Assembly (NCBI GenBank): GCA_044235425.1
Contig: JBIIHW010000011.1
Coordinates: 62,001 to 126,000, forward strand
Reading direction: 5' to 3'
DNA from: JBJSXJ01 sp044235425
Lineage (GTDB): Bacteria > Planctomycetota > Planctomycetia > Pirellulales > Pirellulaceae
Length of the DNA: 64,000 nt
Numbering within the stretch: the stretch's first letter is position 1; each line of letters starts with the position of its first letter. Shown here one piece after another: positions 1-8,847 of the stretch. The notes beneath the pieces are model-generated. The model was not told the origin of the DNA and did not search any database. It saw only the letters and a list, made by a program, of their open reading frames with translations. Position numbers and translations under genes: made by a program.

Positions 1-623
1 CGTCCGAATTACGCGGTCTGGGACCGGAATTGATTGCTCGCTTAAGCGAAGGCACCTCGTGTCAAGTTGACGTCGCCGACGTCGCGATGCGTCGTGAGAT
101 CGGCTCTCGGGCTGCTCAACGCCTTCAGCTCTCCGTTCCGGCCGATGTACTCGCCATGTTAAGCGACCAGCTCACCGGTGACGTTCGCTTTTTACTCGGT
201 GCCATCAATCGACTGGGAGCATCGAGTGAAGCGTTAAAGCAACCGATCACGTCCGAGTTTGCTTTGTCCGTGTTAGCAGATCTCTTTCGAGCGACTCGGC
301 GCGTCGTTCGTCTAGCCGATATTGAGCGGGCGGTTTGCAATGTCTTCGGTATTGAAACTCAAAGTCTGCAATCGGAGCGAAAGATACGCACGGTGAGTCA
401 GCCGCGGATGCTGGCGATGTGGCTGGCTCGCAAACATACGCGAGCGGCACTTTCGGAAATCGGCAGGCACTTCGGCTTGCGCAGTCACACTTCGGTGATC
501 TCGGCACAACGTCGTGTGGAGCGCCTAATGACCACGCGAGAGGCTAATCAGGTCCAGCGTTTGGAGTGCAGTTTCGTGGAAGCGGTGCGGCGTGTGGAGC
601 TGCAGTTACGGACTGGAAGCTGA
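1..623 (+). CDS. dnaA: Chromosomal replication initiator DnaA, C-terminal part (5' end outside window)
   Basis: The reading frame is open from the first full codon at base 3, so the gene begins upstream of the window. The visible part covers the end of the AAA+ lid domain (a sensor-2-like segment reading DVRFLLGAINRL) and the whole domain IV DNA-binding module. Domain IV is recognised by ALSEIGRHFGLRSHTSV, which matches the DnaA signature helix-turn-helix that reads the DnaA box. In most bacteria this helix has R-D-H-T-T; here it reads R-S-H-T-S, so the usual aspartate is replaced by serine. DnaA binds ATP and opens oriC; no cluster of DnaA boxes is visible downstream. The next gene is convergent, 32 bp away. 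Assignment to DnaA is firm; whether it is the only copy cannot be told. Confidence 0.88.
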   Translation, partial: SELRGLGPELIARLSEGTSCQVDVADVAMRREIGSRAAQRLQLSVPADVLAMLSDQLTGDVRFLLGAINRLGASSEALKQPITSEFALSVLADLFRATRRVVRLADIERAVCNVFGIETQSLQSERKIRTVSQPRMLAMWLARKHTRAALSEIGRHFGLRSHTSVISAQRRVERLMTTREANQVQRLECSFVEAVRRVELQLRTGS

Positions 624-655
624 GCGGACGGGAAGATCATTGGAAGCGGGGCTGT

Positions 656-1438
656 TCAGCGACGATCCGAGGCGGGATGAGCAGCCAACCAAGTTTGTGC
701 CTCGCCACTTAAGCCGCTACCCCCGCGTGGATTGTTCAATTCAAAGGTGAGGTTCAGGCGTTGATTCGGGTGGTCGGCTCGCATCACCGCGGCGTGCTCA
801 ATCCCCAGCAGGCTATAGGGACGGCGGAGCCGGCGAGCGACATAGAGGGTGGCGGCTATACAAGGCTCTGAACGCAGCTCGAATTCGCCTTTAGCCAGTT
901 CGACCAGGCGTGTGGCATCGCCCGTGGTGCCGCTGAAGTTGATGCGTTGCAGCCGCTGCTTGGTGTCAAAGTAATAAGTGAGAGAACCGGCGAGATCGTC
1001 TGATTGGATGCCCGTTACGAGCGTCACGCGGAGTCCTTCCAGTTGGCCATCGCTGGGGATTGACGTTACGCGTGCCCAGCGCCGAGTGATTTCTGCGGTG
1101 GTCATATCGAACCGAAAGACCTCCCGAAAATCACGGACGCTGGGGCCTTCGAGACGCGGTGAGTCGGGAGATTCGGGAAGGGGTGGATAGACGTCGGCGC
1201 CTGCGTCATCCGCCGGAGACTTCTCGCCTAACTTTTCTGCCGACTTGTCACCAAACCAACTCGACCAAATACTACCAGCGGTAGACCAACTGGAGTCACT
1301 GGTTTCAGGGGCGTCGTCGGTGGCCATGCCGACCCAACTTTGCACCTCGTGCCAGGCAGATTGAGGATTCACCATCCGCAGGACAAACGGACTAGCGAGA
1401 ATCAGGCTGATGATGATCCAGTTGAGGAGACGATTCAT
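656..1438 (-). CDS. Membrane-anchored hypothetical protein
   Basis: A 260-residue protein with one N-terminal hydrophobic helix (about residues 4-22), which is either a membrane anchor or an uncleaved signal. A Ser/Asp/Pro-rich spacer follows to about residue 100, then a compact C-terminal domain of about 150 residues containing RFDMTTAEITRRWARVTSIP and a strand-rich segment. The layout suggests a globular domain outside the cytoplasmic membrane. I do not recognise a catalytic motif or a named family; it is probably a planctomycete-restricted family (inference). It is convergent with dnaA and has its start 145 bp from the divergent methyltransferase gene. Confidence 0.7.
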   Translation of the reverse strand: MNRLLNWIIISLILASPFVLRMVNPQSAWHEVQSWVGMATDDAPETSDSSWSTAGSIWSSWFGDKSAEKLGEKSPADDAGADVYPPLPESPDSPRLEGPSVRDFREVFRFDMTTAEITRRWARVTSIPSDGQLEGLRVTLVTGIQSDDLAGSLTYYFDTKQRLQRINFSGTTGDATRLVELAKGEFELRSEPCIAATLYVARRLRRPYSLLGIEHAAVMRADHPNQRLNLTFELNNPRGGSGLSGEAQTWLAAHPASDRR

Positions 1439-1583
1439 TACCGGAAATCTCGTGAAGCGAGTGGGCTTGTAACCGTGGATCCATTCATCCGAGACTGCTT
1501 CCTGTCGCGTGGAATCGGCCAGCGGTAGTGAGTGTCCGTACCCTTTGTTTCCCCAGCACGATTCTGCTTAAAAAAAAGGTTTC

Positions 1584-2954
1584 ATGGATACGGCAGACTA
1601 TGACTGGTTGGTGGGATCTGACGCGCAGGCATGGCTCCATCGCGTGGCCTCAGAGCCGACAATCACCCCGCGGCTACTGCAACGGCTGCGGCGCGATTTG
1701 AGTGTTGAGCGTGCTCGTTTGGTGGTGGAGCAAGTGGAGCTGCGACGACGAGCCCGAGACAAGTTTCAACTTGCGGATCAGCTCTTTTTCACTCGTCGCT
1801 CGCTGGAGCAGGCGACCGATGACGTGTTGGCGCGGGTCAAGGCCCATCGTTTTCCTGCGGGCACATTCGTGGTTGATATCTGCTGCGGGATCGGTGGCGA
1901 TTTGATGGCCTTGGCGGAACGCGGGCCGGTGCGGGGAGTCGATCGGGATGCTCAGGTCGTGGCTCTAGCAAGGGCGAATCTCGCGGTCCTACAGCAACAG
2001 CAACAGCCGCCGACAAGTACAATCGCCGCGCTAACTGCTCGTGCCGTGCATGGATCGACAGCCAGTCCAGCCGGGGTCAGTGCAGCCGGGATCAGTGCAG
2101 CCGGGATCAGTGCAGCTGCAAGCGAGTCGTCTGTGGTCGTGGGAGAAGCGGAGTCGATGGAATGGGGGGAGAGTTGGGCCTGGCATGTGGATCCGGATCG
2201 GCGCAGTGAGGAAGGACGGACAACGCAGGTGGAGTGGTTTCAGCCGCCGCGTGATTGCCTGGAGTCGTGGATTGCAGCGGGGCGAGCGGGCGGGGTGAAG
2301 GTTGCGCCGGCGACGGACTGGACGGGCAGTTCGCAGCTTGACACGCAGGCCACTCGACCAAGTCTCGCTGCCACCGTTGTTTCTCAGGCCGGGTCGGCGG
2401 CCGCGCTGCTGGCGGGGATTGAACGCGAGTGGCTGGGGAGTCGCGGGGAGTGTCGTCAGCAGATGATCTGGACGGGTGCCGCGGCTCAGCATCCCGGGCT
2501 GAGGACGGTGACGGTCGCGGATCGTGGAGCGGCGGCACGTCGGTTGGTGGAACGTCGGGAGTCGGCGCCCGAACGAGCCAGGTCGCTGGGTGCATACTTG
2601 GTCGAAGCCCATCCGGCCGTGCTGGCGGCGCGTCTCACGGGCAGCTTGGCCTTGGAACTGGGATTACGCGAATTTCCATCGGTTCACGGATATCTTTCTG
2701 CCGATCGTTTTCTGACCGATCCACTGATCTCCTGTTATCACGTCGTGGAGCTCCTGCCGTTTGATCGACGTTTGGTCAAACAATGGTTGCGGGCGCGTCC
2801 CATCGGAACGGTGACGGTGAAAAAACGGGGCGTCGAAGTCAATCCCGAGCAGCTTGCGCGGGAGTGGTCGGGAAAGGGAGACGAGCCAGCGACCATCGTC
2901 ATTTGTCGCTGGCTCGAACGCACGGTCGCGATTGCTTGTCGGCGGTCGCCTTAG
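1584..2954 (+). CDS. Class I SAM-dependent methyltransferase with THUMP-like C-terminal domain
   Basis: A predicted S-adenosylmethionine-dependent methyltransferase, probably acting on RNA. Motif I is visible as VVDICCGIGGDLMALAERG near residues 95-113, followed by the acidic GVDRD that would bind the SAM ribose. The last 90 residues (from LSADRFLTDP to the end, with TVTVKKRGVEVNPEQL) match the THUMP-like, ferredoxin-like domain found fused to such enzymes. Between the two lies an unusually long low-complexity insert, about residues 150-290, rich in Ser, Ala and Gly and containing a 15-bp DNA tandem repeat. At 456 residues it is longer than typical relatives of about 400. The ATG start follows an A-rich stretch. 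The 3' end overlaps the convergent SPFH gene by 4 bp. Confidence 0.8.
   Translation: MDTADYDWLVGSDAQAWLHRVASEPTITPRLLQRLRRDLSVERARLVVEQVELRRRARDKFQLADQLFFTRRSLEQATDDVLARVKAHRFPAGTFVVDICCGIGGDLMALAERGPVRGVDRDAQVVALARANLAVLQQQQQPPTSTIAALTARAVHGSTASPAGVSAAGISAAGISAAASESSVVVGEAESMEWGESWAWHVDPDRRSEEGRTTQVEWFQPPRDCLESWIAAGRAGGVKVAPATDWTGSSQLDTQATRPSLAATVVSQAGSAAALLAGIEREWLGSRGECRQQMIWTGAAAQHPGLRTVTVADRGAAARRLVERRESAPERARSLGAYLVEAHPAVLAARLTGSLALELGLREFPSVHGYLSADRFLTDPLISCYHVVELLPFDRRLVKQWLRARPIGTVTVKKRGVEVNPEQLAREWSGKGDEPATIVICRWLERTVAIACRRSP
2071..2115. repeat. 15-bp tandem repeat, 3 copies, in frame
   Basis: Three head-to-tail copies of CCGGGATCAGTGCAG; the first differs by one base. The repeat lies inside the methyltransferase gene and encodes a repeated AAGIS-type pentapeptide. 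Since the unit is a multiple of three, copy-number change would keep the frame. Confidence 0.9.
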
Positions 2955-4366
2955 AACGAGTCGGTCCCGAGGATTTTTTCTTCGACTTGATCGGCTTGCC
3001 AAGCCAGGGCGCTGAGGATGCGAGTTGTTTCCAGGGGATCGGCGGAATTCACCAGCTGGTTAGCCTGCAGCACAATAACATCCCCACTGCTTCCCGGAAC
3101 GACCGCAAACGCTCCATGGACCAACTGCGTGTTGTAACGCAGCAGTTGCATGGCACTTTGATCATTCGCTGGCCCGCAGGTGGTGCTGTAGGAAATGAGC
3201 GGCTGACCGGTGGGGTCCTGTCGTCCAAGCTGAACGCTGATGACTTGTTTGCGTAACGCCCCCACGGGAATGGTGAGTTGCCACAGGTCGCCGTTTTCGA
3301 CGATCGCCCAGTTATTGGACTGGGCGATCGATCGCAGCATGGCCCGTGGGTCACGGGGCGCGGCCGCCAGTCCACTCAGGTCAAGTCCCGGCATGGGAGG
3401 TGGAGTGGGACCCGCGGGCGGGACGGCATTGCCGGGCATTCCCGGAGGCGCCTGTGGTGGCATTCCACCCGGCGGCATTCCACCCGGTGGCATTCCACCC
3501 GGTGGCATATTGGGCCGTGGCGTATTCCACATGGCTTGCTGCATCATCTGCGGGAACATCATGCCAAAGCCCGCTCCGAACCCCAGGCCCATGGCATTCG
3601 CCCCGCTGGCGTTCCCCTGCTCTGCCATCTTCGCCATGCTGTTGGCCGCTTGATACATCGTAAAGGAATGCAAGTCGCCGATCGCGCCCATGCTGGAGCG
3701 GGCGTCGATCGCCTTTTGCACTTCTTCCGGTGGGGTGATCGAGTTGATGAAGAAATCGACCAGTTCCAGCCCGTATTTCGCGTAGTCCTCGGACAGTTTG
3801 ACGCGTGTCGCGGCCGCGATCTCCTCGAACTTCGCCGGTAGGTCGAGCAGGCTGATGTTGGCCGTGCCGAGCACATCGGTCATTTTCGAGACGATCAAAT
3901 CCTTGAGGAAGGTGGAAACGTCATCCGTTGTGTACTTGCCTTGGGTACCGACCACGGTGTTGACGAACAGAGCGGACTGCGTCACTCGAAAAGAAAACTT
4001 GCCAAAGCTGCGGAGACGTACGACGCCAAAGTCTTTATCGCGCAGCGTAACTGGTTGCTTGGTGCCCCATTTTTGATCCAGAAAAGTCTGCTTGCCAACG
4101 AAGTAGACCTGCGCCTGGAAGGGGGAACGTTCCCAAGGAATCGTGAGAATGCGAGTGATCAAGGGCACGTTGGCGGTGGTCAGCGTATGACGACCTGGGC
4201 CGAACGTATCGAGTGCTTTGCCGTCCCGAAAGAAGACCGCTTCCTGGCTTTCTTGGACGATCAGCTGGGCACCCAACTTAATGTCGGTCGAGCCTTCCGC
4301 GGGAACTCGCTGTACAAGAGTCCGACCTGTCGAATCAAAGAAATCAATGACTTCTAATCGCACCAT
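2951..4366 (-). CDS. SPFH/Band-7 domain protein with a YbjN-like C-terminal domain
   Basis: The N-terminal 250 residues match the SPFH (stomatin/prohibitin/flotillin) family of the YdjI or virion-core-like type. This shows in the start MVRLEVIDFFDSTGRTLVQR, the GKALDTFGPGRHTL loop and the GLELVDFFINSITPPEEVQ segment. A Met/Pro/Gly-rich linker with repeated MPPGG follows (about residues 285-325). The last 130 residues (NNWAIVENGDLWQLTIPVG onwards) resemble the YbjN/secretion-chaperone-like fold. No transmembrane helix is evident, so it is probably a cytoplasmic or membrane-peripheral oligomer. The coiled-coil-like gene upstream is 52-58 bp away on the same strand and probably co-transcribed. 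SPFH proteins organise membrane stress or quality-control complexes; the exact role here is unknown. Confidence 0.78.
   Translation of the reverse strand: MVRLEVIDFFDSTGRTLVQRVPAEGSTDIKLGAQLIVQESQEAVFFRDGKALDTFGPGRHTLTTANVPLITRILTIPWERSPFQAQVYFVGKQTFLDQKWGTKQPVTLRDKDFGVVRLRSFGKFSFRVTQSALFVNTVVGTQGKYTTDDVSTFLKDLIVSKMTDVLGTANISLLDLPAKFEEIAAATRVKLSEDYAKYGLELVDFFINSITPPEEVQKAIDARSSMGAIGDLHSFTMYQAANSMAKMAEQGNASGANAMGLGFGAGFGMMFPQMMQQAMWNTPRPNMPPGGMPPGGMPPGGMPPQAPPGMPGNAVPPAGPTPPPMPGLDLSGLAAAPRDPRAMLRSIAQSNNWAIVENGDLWQLTIPVGALRKQVISVQLGRQDPTGQPLISYSTTCGPANDQSAMQLLRYNTQLVHGAFAVVPGSSGDVIVLQANQLVNSADPLETTRILSALAWQADQVEEKILGTDSF
3461..3505. repeat. 15-bp tandem repeat, 3 copies, encoding MPPGG
   Basis: Three direct copies of CATTCCACCCGGTGG (the first has C in place of T) inside the SPFH gene. 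On the minus strand they encode the Pro/Gly linker that joins the SPFH domain to the C-terminal domain. Confidence 0.9.
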
Positions 4367-4418
4367 GACTCATTACCCTGAAATTTTAAGAGTGAAAGAA
4401 GGCGAGCGGCGAGTCGCG

Positions 4419-4925
4419 TCAGGCCGTACCCTTGAGGATCTGCGACCGTTGACTGAATTGCTTTTCTAATGCATCGATCTTGTCGATCAATTCGGTGACG
4501 TGATCCGCCGCCGATTGCCCCGGAGCGGCGGCTGTACACCGCGGCACAAAGGCCTCAATTTGATCGGCGAGGGCCTTGTCCACTTGATAGACTTGATCCA
4601 AGTGCGCCTCGCGAATGCGGACGAATTCAAACACCGCGCTGTAACCCCGTTCGGCGGAACGGAGCTGATTGATGAACCCATCGAGTCGCCCGCGCACTCG
4701 CTCGTAGCCTGGCAGATCATCCAGTCGGACGGCGTCGACCAAGCGGCGCAGGAGCTGGTCTAACTGAGTTTTGGCTCCTTGCAGTTGTTCGGCCAGTGCT
4801 TGCCGCAAGAGATGATCGCTCTCCCGACGATACTCCTGTTCCAGATATCCACGGAAACCAGGAATCTTACGCGCGATCGATTCCAGCCAAGCGCGATCTT
4901 GAGCGTGACGAGCGGGGTCGGGCAT
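4419..4925 (-). CDS. Helical, coiled-coil-like hypothetical protein paired with the SPFH gene
   Basis: A 168-residue hydrophilic protein predicted to be almost entirely helical, with heptad-like stretches (EQLQGAKTQLDQLLRRLV and KIDALEKQFSQRSQIL). No signal peptide or membrane helix is present. An upstream in-frame TTG at 4940 exists, but the ATG beginning MPDPARHAQDRAW has a GGAGA-type ribosome site 7 bases before it, so I prefer it. It lies first in a two-gene unit with the SPFH gene; a role as partner or regulator of the SPFH oligomer is inference from this pairing. No known family is recognised. Confidence 0.68.
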   Translation of the reverse strand: MPDPARHAQDRAWLESIARKIPGFRGYLEQEYRRESDHLLRQALAEQLQGAKTQLDQLLRRLVDAVRLDDLPGYERVRGRLDGFINQLRSAERGYSAVFEFVRIREAHLDQVYQVDKALADQIEAFVPRCTAAAPGQSAADHVTELIDKIDALEKQFSQRSQILKGTA

Positions 4926-5133
4926 CGGAGGTCTCCACAAATAGTGCGGAATTCATAGCAGCGATCAGAGTACCGGATTTGGCGGAAGGGTCAACCTGAT
5001 TGATCTGGTCCCCAGAAGCTGGTTTTGCTACCGTCCGCCGGACTGCCGAGGAAACGGGCTGCCGCTGCGGAGCCACTTGGGTAGTCGCCAGTAGCTGTTC
5101 GTCTCGCCCGGCGGGTCTAACATCGAGGGTTTC

Positions 5134-5913
5134 ATGGTGACTGATTTCTCCTGCGAAAATATGCCAAGTGACTTTCTAACTTCCGCTTCGTCTCCCCTTC
5201 CCGCTCGACCAAGCCGGTTGGCGGGGGGAAGGAACTGGAGCGGGCTGTTCGTACTTCTTCTCCTGCCGGGCTGCGCTGGCGGTCCTGCGGGCTTGGCCCG
5301 CTTCAATCCCTCGCTGCGCGACGAATGGAAGAAGGATGAGGCGTATGGGCATACGATGCATCAGCGGCTAGAAGAGCTTCAGGCTTGGGGCCAACAAGCC
5401 CCCCAAATGTCCGCTGAACGGCGGCGTGAAGTCGCCCAAACGATCACCACCAAGCTCGGCCAGGAGGCCAATGTTGCTCTCCTGCAGCAGTCCGCCTGGA
5501 CACTTGGGCGACTGCAAATCCCCGAGGCAGATGAGGGGCTGAAATTGCTTTCCGAGCATGCGAGTGCGGAAGTGCGAACGGCCAGCTGTCTGGCCTGGCG
5601 ATACCGCGGCGGAAATGAAGCGCGTGAGGCCTTGGCACGCATTCTCAACAGCGATACCGACGGCGATGTGCGTGTCGCTGCCGCTCGACAACTTGGCTAC
5701 TTCCGTGATCCGGAGTCGATCGCGGCACTCGGCATCGCACTGGACGATCCCAGTCCCGCTCTGCAATATCGAGCGGTCGAATCGCTCAAGCGGATCACGG
5801 GCGAGAACTATGGCGACGACGCCGCAGCGTGGCGTGAATTTGTCGCGGGTGGACAGGCCAAGCCCGGGCCTGAACCCAGTTGGGCCGAACGCATGGTTGG
5901 TTGGTGGTGGTAG
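5134..5913 (+). CDS. HEAT-repeat lipoprotein
   Basis: A predicted lipoprotein of 259 residues. The N-terminal segment ends in LFVLLLLPGC, a lipobox with Cys47, after a fairly long 34-residue leader; a shorter start at the ATG at 5161 is possible. GAGGG sits 5 bases before the ATG at 5134, which supports the longer form. From about residue 90 to 235 there are tandem helical repeats of HEAT type, for instance ALLQQSAWTLGRLQIPEADE, ASAEVRTASCLAWRYRGG, DVRVAAARQLGYFRDPES and PALQYRAVESLKRITGENY. HEAT arrays are protein-interaction scaffolds, so a structural or adaptor role at the envelope is likely. It stands alone between divergent and same-strand neighbours, and its partner is unknown. Confidence 0.78.
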   Translation: MVTDFSCENMPSDFLTSASSPLPARPSRLAGGRNWSGLFVLLLLPGCAGGPAGLARFNPSLRDEWKKDEAYGHTMHQRLEELQAWGQQAPQMSAERRREVAQTITTKLGQEANVALLQQSAWTLGRLQIPEADEGLKLLSEHASAEVRTASCLAWRYRGGNEAREALARILNSDTDGDVRVAAARQLGYFRDPESIAALGIALDDPSPALQYRAVESLKRITGENYGDDAAAWREFVAGGQAKPGPEPSWAERMVGWWW

Positions 5914-6088
5914 GCTGAGTGGTTCTGGGGTTCTGGGGTGTTTGTGCGGAACTAAATTTCTGTGCGAGTTGTGATCAGCGTTCTATTTGTGACGAATTCC
6001 AGCCGATAACACTTTCCGTGTCGCGTCGTTAACGCGCCTGTCTCCATTTGTGCTGGGCCGTGAAACACTCACTGGGAAGCGTTCTTCC

Positions 6089-7477
6089 ATGAAGCGTCAG
6101 AAGTTTCGTCGTGCGGTTCTGTCGTCTGCTCTGATTTCTGCAGCTTTAACGAGCCCACTGGGAGTCGCGGCTTGGTTTGCGACGGCCGCTGCCGAGGCGC
6201 CACCAACCGCGGAGAAGAACAAGCCTACCGCGAGTGGCTCGGAATTAAGTGACAAGCAGGTGTTGCCGGCATCCGCGACCACCGATGGCACTCCCACGGG
6301 AGTGGGCGAGGAGGAGCGAGCCGCCATTGAGGACAAATCCGGCACAGACACCGGTCCCCGTGATTCTGCCGGCAATGCGGAACCTCAGCTGGACCTGAAA
6401 TCGGTTCCACGTCGGCCGGGGGAAACGGGCCCTTCCTCGGATGGCGCACTGGTGACGCCGACCGAATTGCCACTCAACGTCGAAACGATGGCTCGACGCG
6501 ATCGCATTCGGCGCTGCCTGAACCTGTATTACCAAGATCCTGTTTCGGTCAACGATCACAGTCCGTGGGGAATCATGCATGTGTTGATTTCGTATGGAGT
6601 GGATACCGAGATTTTCGTGGGTGAGCGGAAGGTGAATGCCATTGGTTGGCTCTGTTTCAATGGTGCCTGCCGTGGCCAACGCTTGATGTACGTCGAGGAT
6701 GGGAAATTGCGAGTGCGGATTGGGCCTGGGGTGCAGGGGCATCCGGGGCAGTTTCTGGCGATGCTGGCCCAGTCGCGTGTTCGTCCCGACTATCCCATAC
6801 GCGTCGACGGACGCGAATTCACCGTGGCGGATTTGATCGAATCGGAAAAGGAAACCTGCCGCGCGAAAACCGAGTTGACATTCAAGCTGATTGCTTTATC
6901 GCATTACCTCAAAACCGATGCGACTTGGAAAAATGATCTGGGCGAAGATTGGAGTATCCAGCGACTCATCAAGGAAGAGCTGGCACAGCCGGTGATTGGC
7001 GCCGCCTGCGGTGGCACTCATCGCATGACCGGCTTCAGTTATGCCGTCAACAAACGCCTCAAGATGGAAGAGTCGTTTGAGGGGCAATGGGGACGAGCCA
7101 AAAAGTTTGTGGAAGACTATCACGACTATCTGTTCAAGCTGCAGAATCCAGATGGCAGTTTCAGCACGAATTGGTTTGCAGGACGCGGTGACTGGGGCGA
7201 GGCACCGCGACGCGTGGAGACGACGGGGCACATGCTTGAGTGGCTCGTTTGTTCCTTACCCAAGGAACAGTTAGATGATCCGCGCGTGCTGCAGGCAGTT
7301 GATTTTCTCACGCGTACTTTGATCGAGGGCAAGCAGCAGCGACGCAAATTTGAAGTCGGACCGCGGGGGCACGCGCTGCATGGCCTGGCGATTTACAATG
7401 AACGCCGCTTTGGTGACAAACCTGGAAGTCGTGAATTGATCTTTGCTCGACAGCCGCGCGAGACGACAATTCGCTAA
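6089..7477 (+). CDS. Exported protein with alpha/alpha-toroid (prenyltransferase-like) domain
   Basis: The start chosen is the ATG giving MKRQKFRRAVLSSALISAAL, a good Sec signal peptide; an upstream in-frame GTG at 6050 would bury the signal. After the signal peptide comes a 90-residue disordered Ser/Thr/Glu-rich linker. The C-terminal 330 residues hold repeated helical pairs with TWKNDLGEDWSIQRLIKEEL, GACGGTHRMTGFSYAVNKRL and KLQNPDGSFSTNWFAGRGDW. The last has the QxxDGSF-like pattern of terpene-cyclase/prenyltransferase toroids. I know similar planctomycete proteins only under uninformative or misleading names, so no function is assigned. Probably periplasmic. Confidence 0.7.
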   Translation: MKRQKFRRAVLSSALISAALTSPLGVAAWFATAAAEAPPTAEKNKPTASGSELSDKQVLPASATTDGTPTGVGEEERAAIEDKSGTDTGPRDSAGNAEPQLDLKSVPRRPGETGPSSDGALVTPTELPLNVETMARRDRIRRCLNLYYQDPVSVNDHSPWGIMHVLISYGVDTEIFVGERKVNAIGWLCFNGACRGQRLMYVEDGKLRVRIGPGVQGHPGQFLAMLAQSRVRPDYPIRVDGREFTVADLIESEKETCRAKTELTFKLIALSHYLKTDATWKNDLGEDWSIQRLIKEELAQPVIGAACGGTHRMTGFSYAVNKRLKMEESFEGQWGRAKKFVEDYHDYLFKLQNPDGSFSTNWFAGRGDWGEAPRRVETTGHMLEWLVCSLPKEQLDDPRVLQAVDFLTRTLIEGKQQRRKFEVGPRGHALHGLAIYNERRFGDKPGSRELIFARQPRETTIR

Positions 7478-7708
7478 GCAGCGAGGTGGGATCACCATCA
7501 TCGGATCACCATCATTCGATCACAGTCTCGCCGATAAACATGCTTTAAGTCATTGATCCTCGCCGCAAAAACTCGTACGATGCTGGCCCCTTCGGGTCGT
7601 TTGTCTACCAGACGATCGCCACTCGACTTGGGACCGCCAGTTAGCACCGTGCGGATCTGGCGCTGAACCGTTCAGAAACGTCCGGATACGTTGACTGGGA
7701 ACGTGGGC

Positions 7709-8644
7709 ATGAAGGCGAGCAAATTGGATGACAATCTGCAGAGCATGATTGCGCTCGCGCGACGACTCGCAACGTCCCGCTCCGCCGACGCACTGCTGAT
7801 CTTTGTCGAATCCCCGCTGGACTGGGAAGAATTGCAGTCCGCCAGTGGCGACTTGCGACTGTTAATCGCCGCTGACGATGCGGAAGCCATTCAGGGGGCC
7901 AGTGAGGCGGAACTGCCTGCGATCCTGCTCGACTCGGCGGATACGCCCGTGGTCGAGAAACTGACGCATGCGCTGCTGGCCAGCGTGGGGCGAGAACTAT
8001 TGGTGCCGGGCGCTTCGGTCGTGGCACTGTACAGTGGCTTTGAAGAAGGCCAACTGGATTCCGTCAGCTTCATTCATCTCGAAGAACATCTAGGCCGTTT
8101 GACCGCTCGCGATCTGCAGCGCATCGTCACGCACGTCCCGCTGGAGACCGTGAAAACGGTCGTCGACTTGGCGATCGAGATTGGACGTGAAGGGCGCGAG
8201 GGCAAGCCGGTCGGCACGCTCTTCGTCGTCGGTGACACGCGCCGAGTGCAGCAATATATTCATCCCGCCGGCTTCGATCCGGTGAAAGGATATAGTCGTA
8301 AGGAGCGAACTCTACGTGACTCCCGGGTACGTGAGGCGGTCAAGGAGATTGCCCCGCTGGATGGCGCGTTTATCGTTTCTCCCGATGGCGTCGTCGAGAA
8401 AGCCTGTCAGCTGATCGATGCCGCGCACGCCGATCTCACGCTCTCCAAAGGCCTTGGTTCACGTCACTGGGCGGCTGCTGCTATCTCCAAAGTCACCTCC
8501 GCGATTGCGGTCGTGGTGAGTCAGTCCAACGGTACGGTTCGTATCTTTCAGCATGGCGAAGTCATCTTGCGAATTGAACCCTACCGCCGAGCTATGAAGT
8601 GGAAGGCTAGCGACCACGATCCGCCGGCAGCCGCAGAAGGCTGA
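7709..8644 (+). CDS. Diadenylate cyclase of the DacZ type (DisA_N domain)
   Basis: This protein should make cyclic di-AMP from two ATP. The C-terminal DAC/DisA_N domain shows the catalytic D-G-A motif (LDGAFIVSPDG, Asp218) and the GLGSRHWAAAAIS segment, with Arg252-His253 where the second catalytic motif lies. The part before it contains GREGREGKPVGTLFVVGD, the hallmark segment I associate with archaeal DacZ rather than DisA, CdaA or CdaS. The first 130 residues form an alpha/beta domain that would fit the pyruvate-kinase-C-like module of DacZ. No membrane helices are present, so it is cytosolic. ATG at 7709 is preferred over the in-frame TTG six codons upstream. It stands alone, convergent with the DUF3467 gene. 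Confidence 0.82.
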   Translation: MKASKLDDNLQSMIALARRLATSRSADALLIFVESPLDWEELQSASGDLRLLIAADDAEAIQGASEAELPAILLDSADTPVVEKLTHALLASVGRELLVPGASVVALYSGFEEGQLDSVSFIHLEEHLGRLTARDLQRIVTHVPLETVKTVVDLAIEIGREGREGKPVGTLFVVGDTRRVQQYIHPAGFDPVKGYSRKERTLRDSRVREAVKEIAPLDGAFIVSPDGVVEKACQLIDAAHADLTLSKGLGSRHWAAAAISKVTSAIAVVVSQSNGTVRIFQHGEVILRIEPYRRAMKWKASDHDPPAAAEG

Positions 8645-8847
8645 GAAAAGAATCGCGATCGGGTGACCGGACAACACGTCCGTCCGTAGCAACGTGGCAA
8701 CTCGGGGTAAGTCACGTTCTAGCCGAAGGTTGAGCGGCAGACTGCCTTGATGAACTTCTTGCCCTGGCTAATGTCGCGCCTGGCTCAGTCGGTGGGACCT
8801 GTAACCGCACACCGACCGAGACCGGGTCATGGCCTTTTCCTGGTGAT

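Noticed and set aside
8788..8816. Hairpin GTCGGTG/CACCGAC between convergent genes
   Set aside because: Seven-bp stem with a 15-base loop and no T-run on either side; not strong enough to call a terminator.
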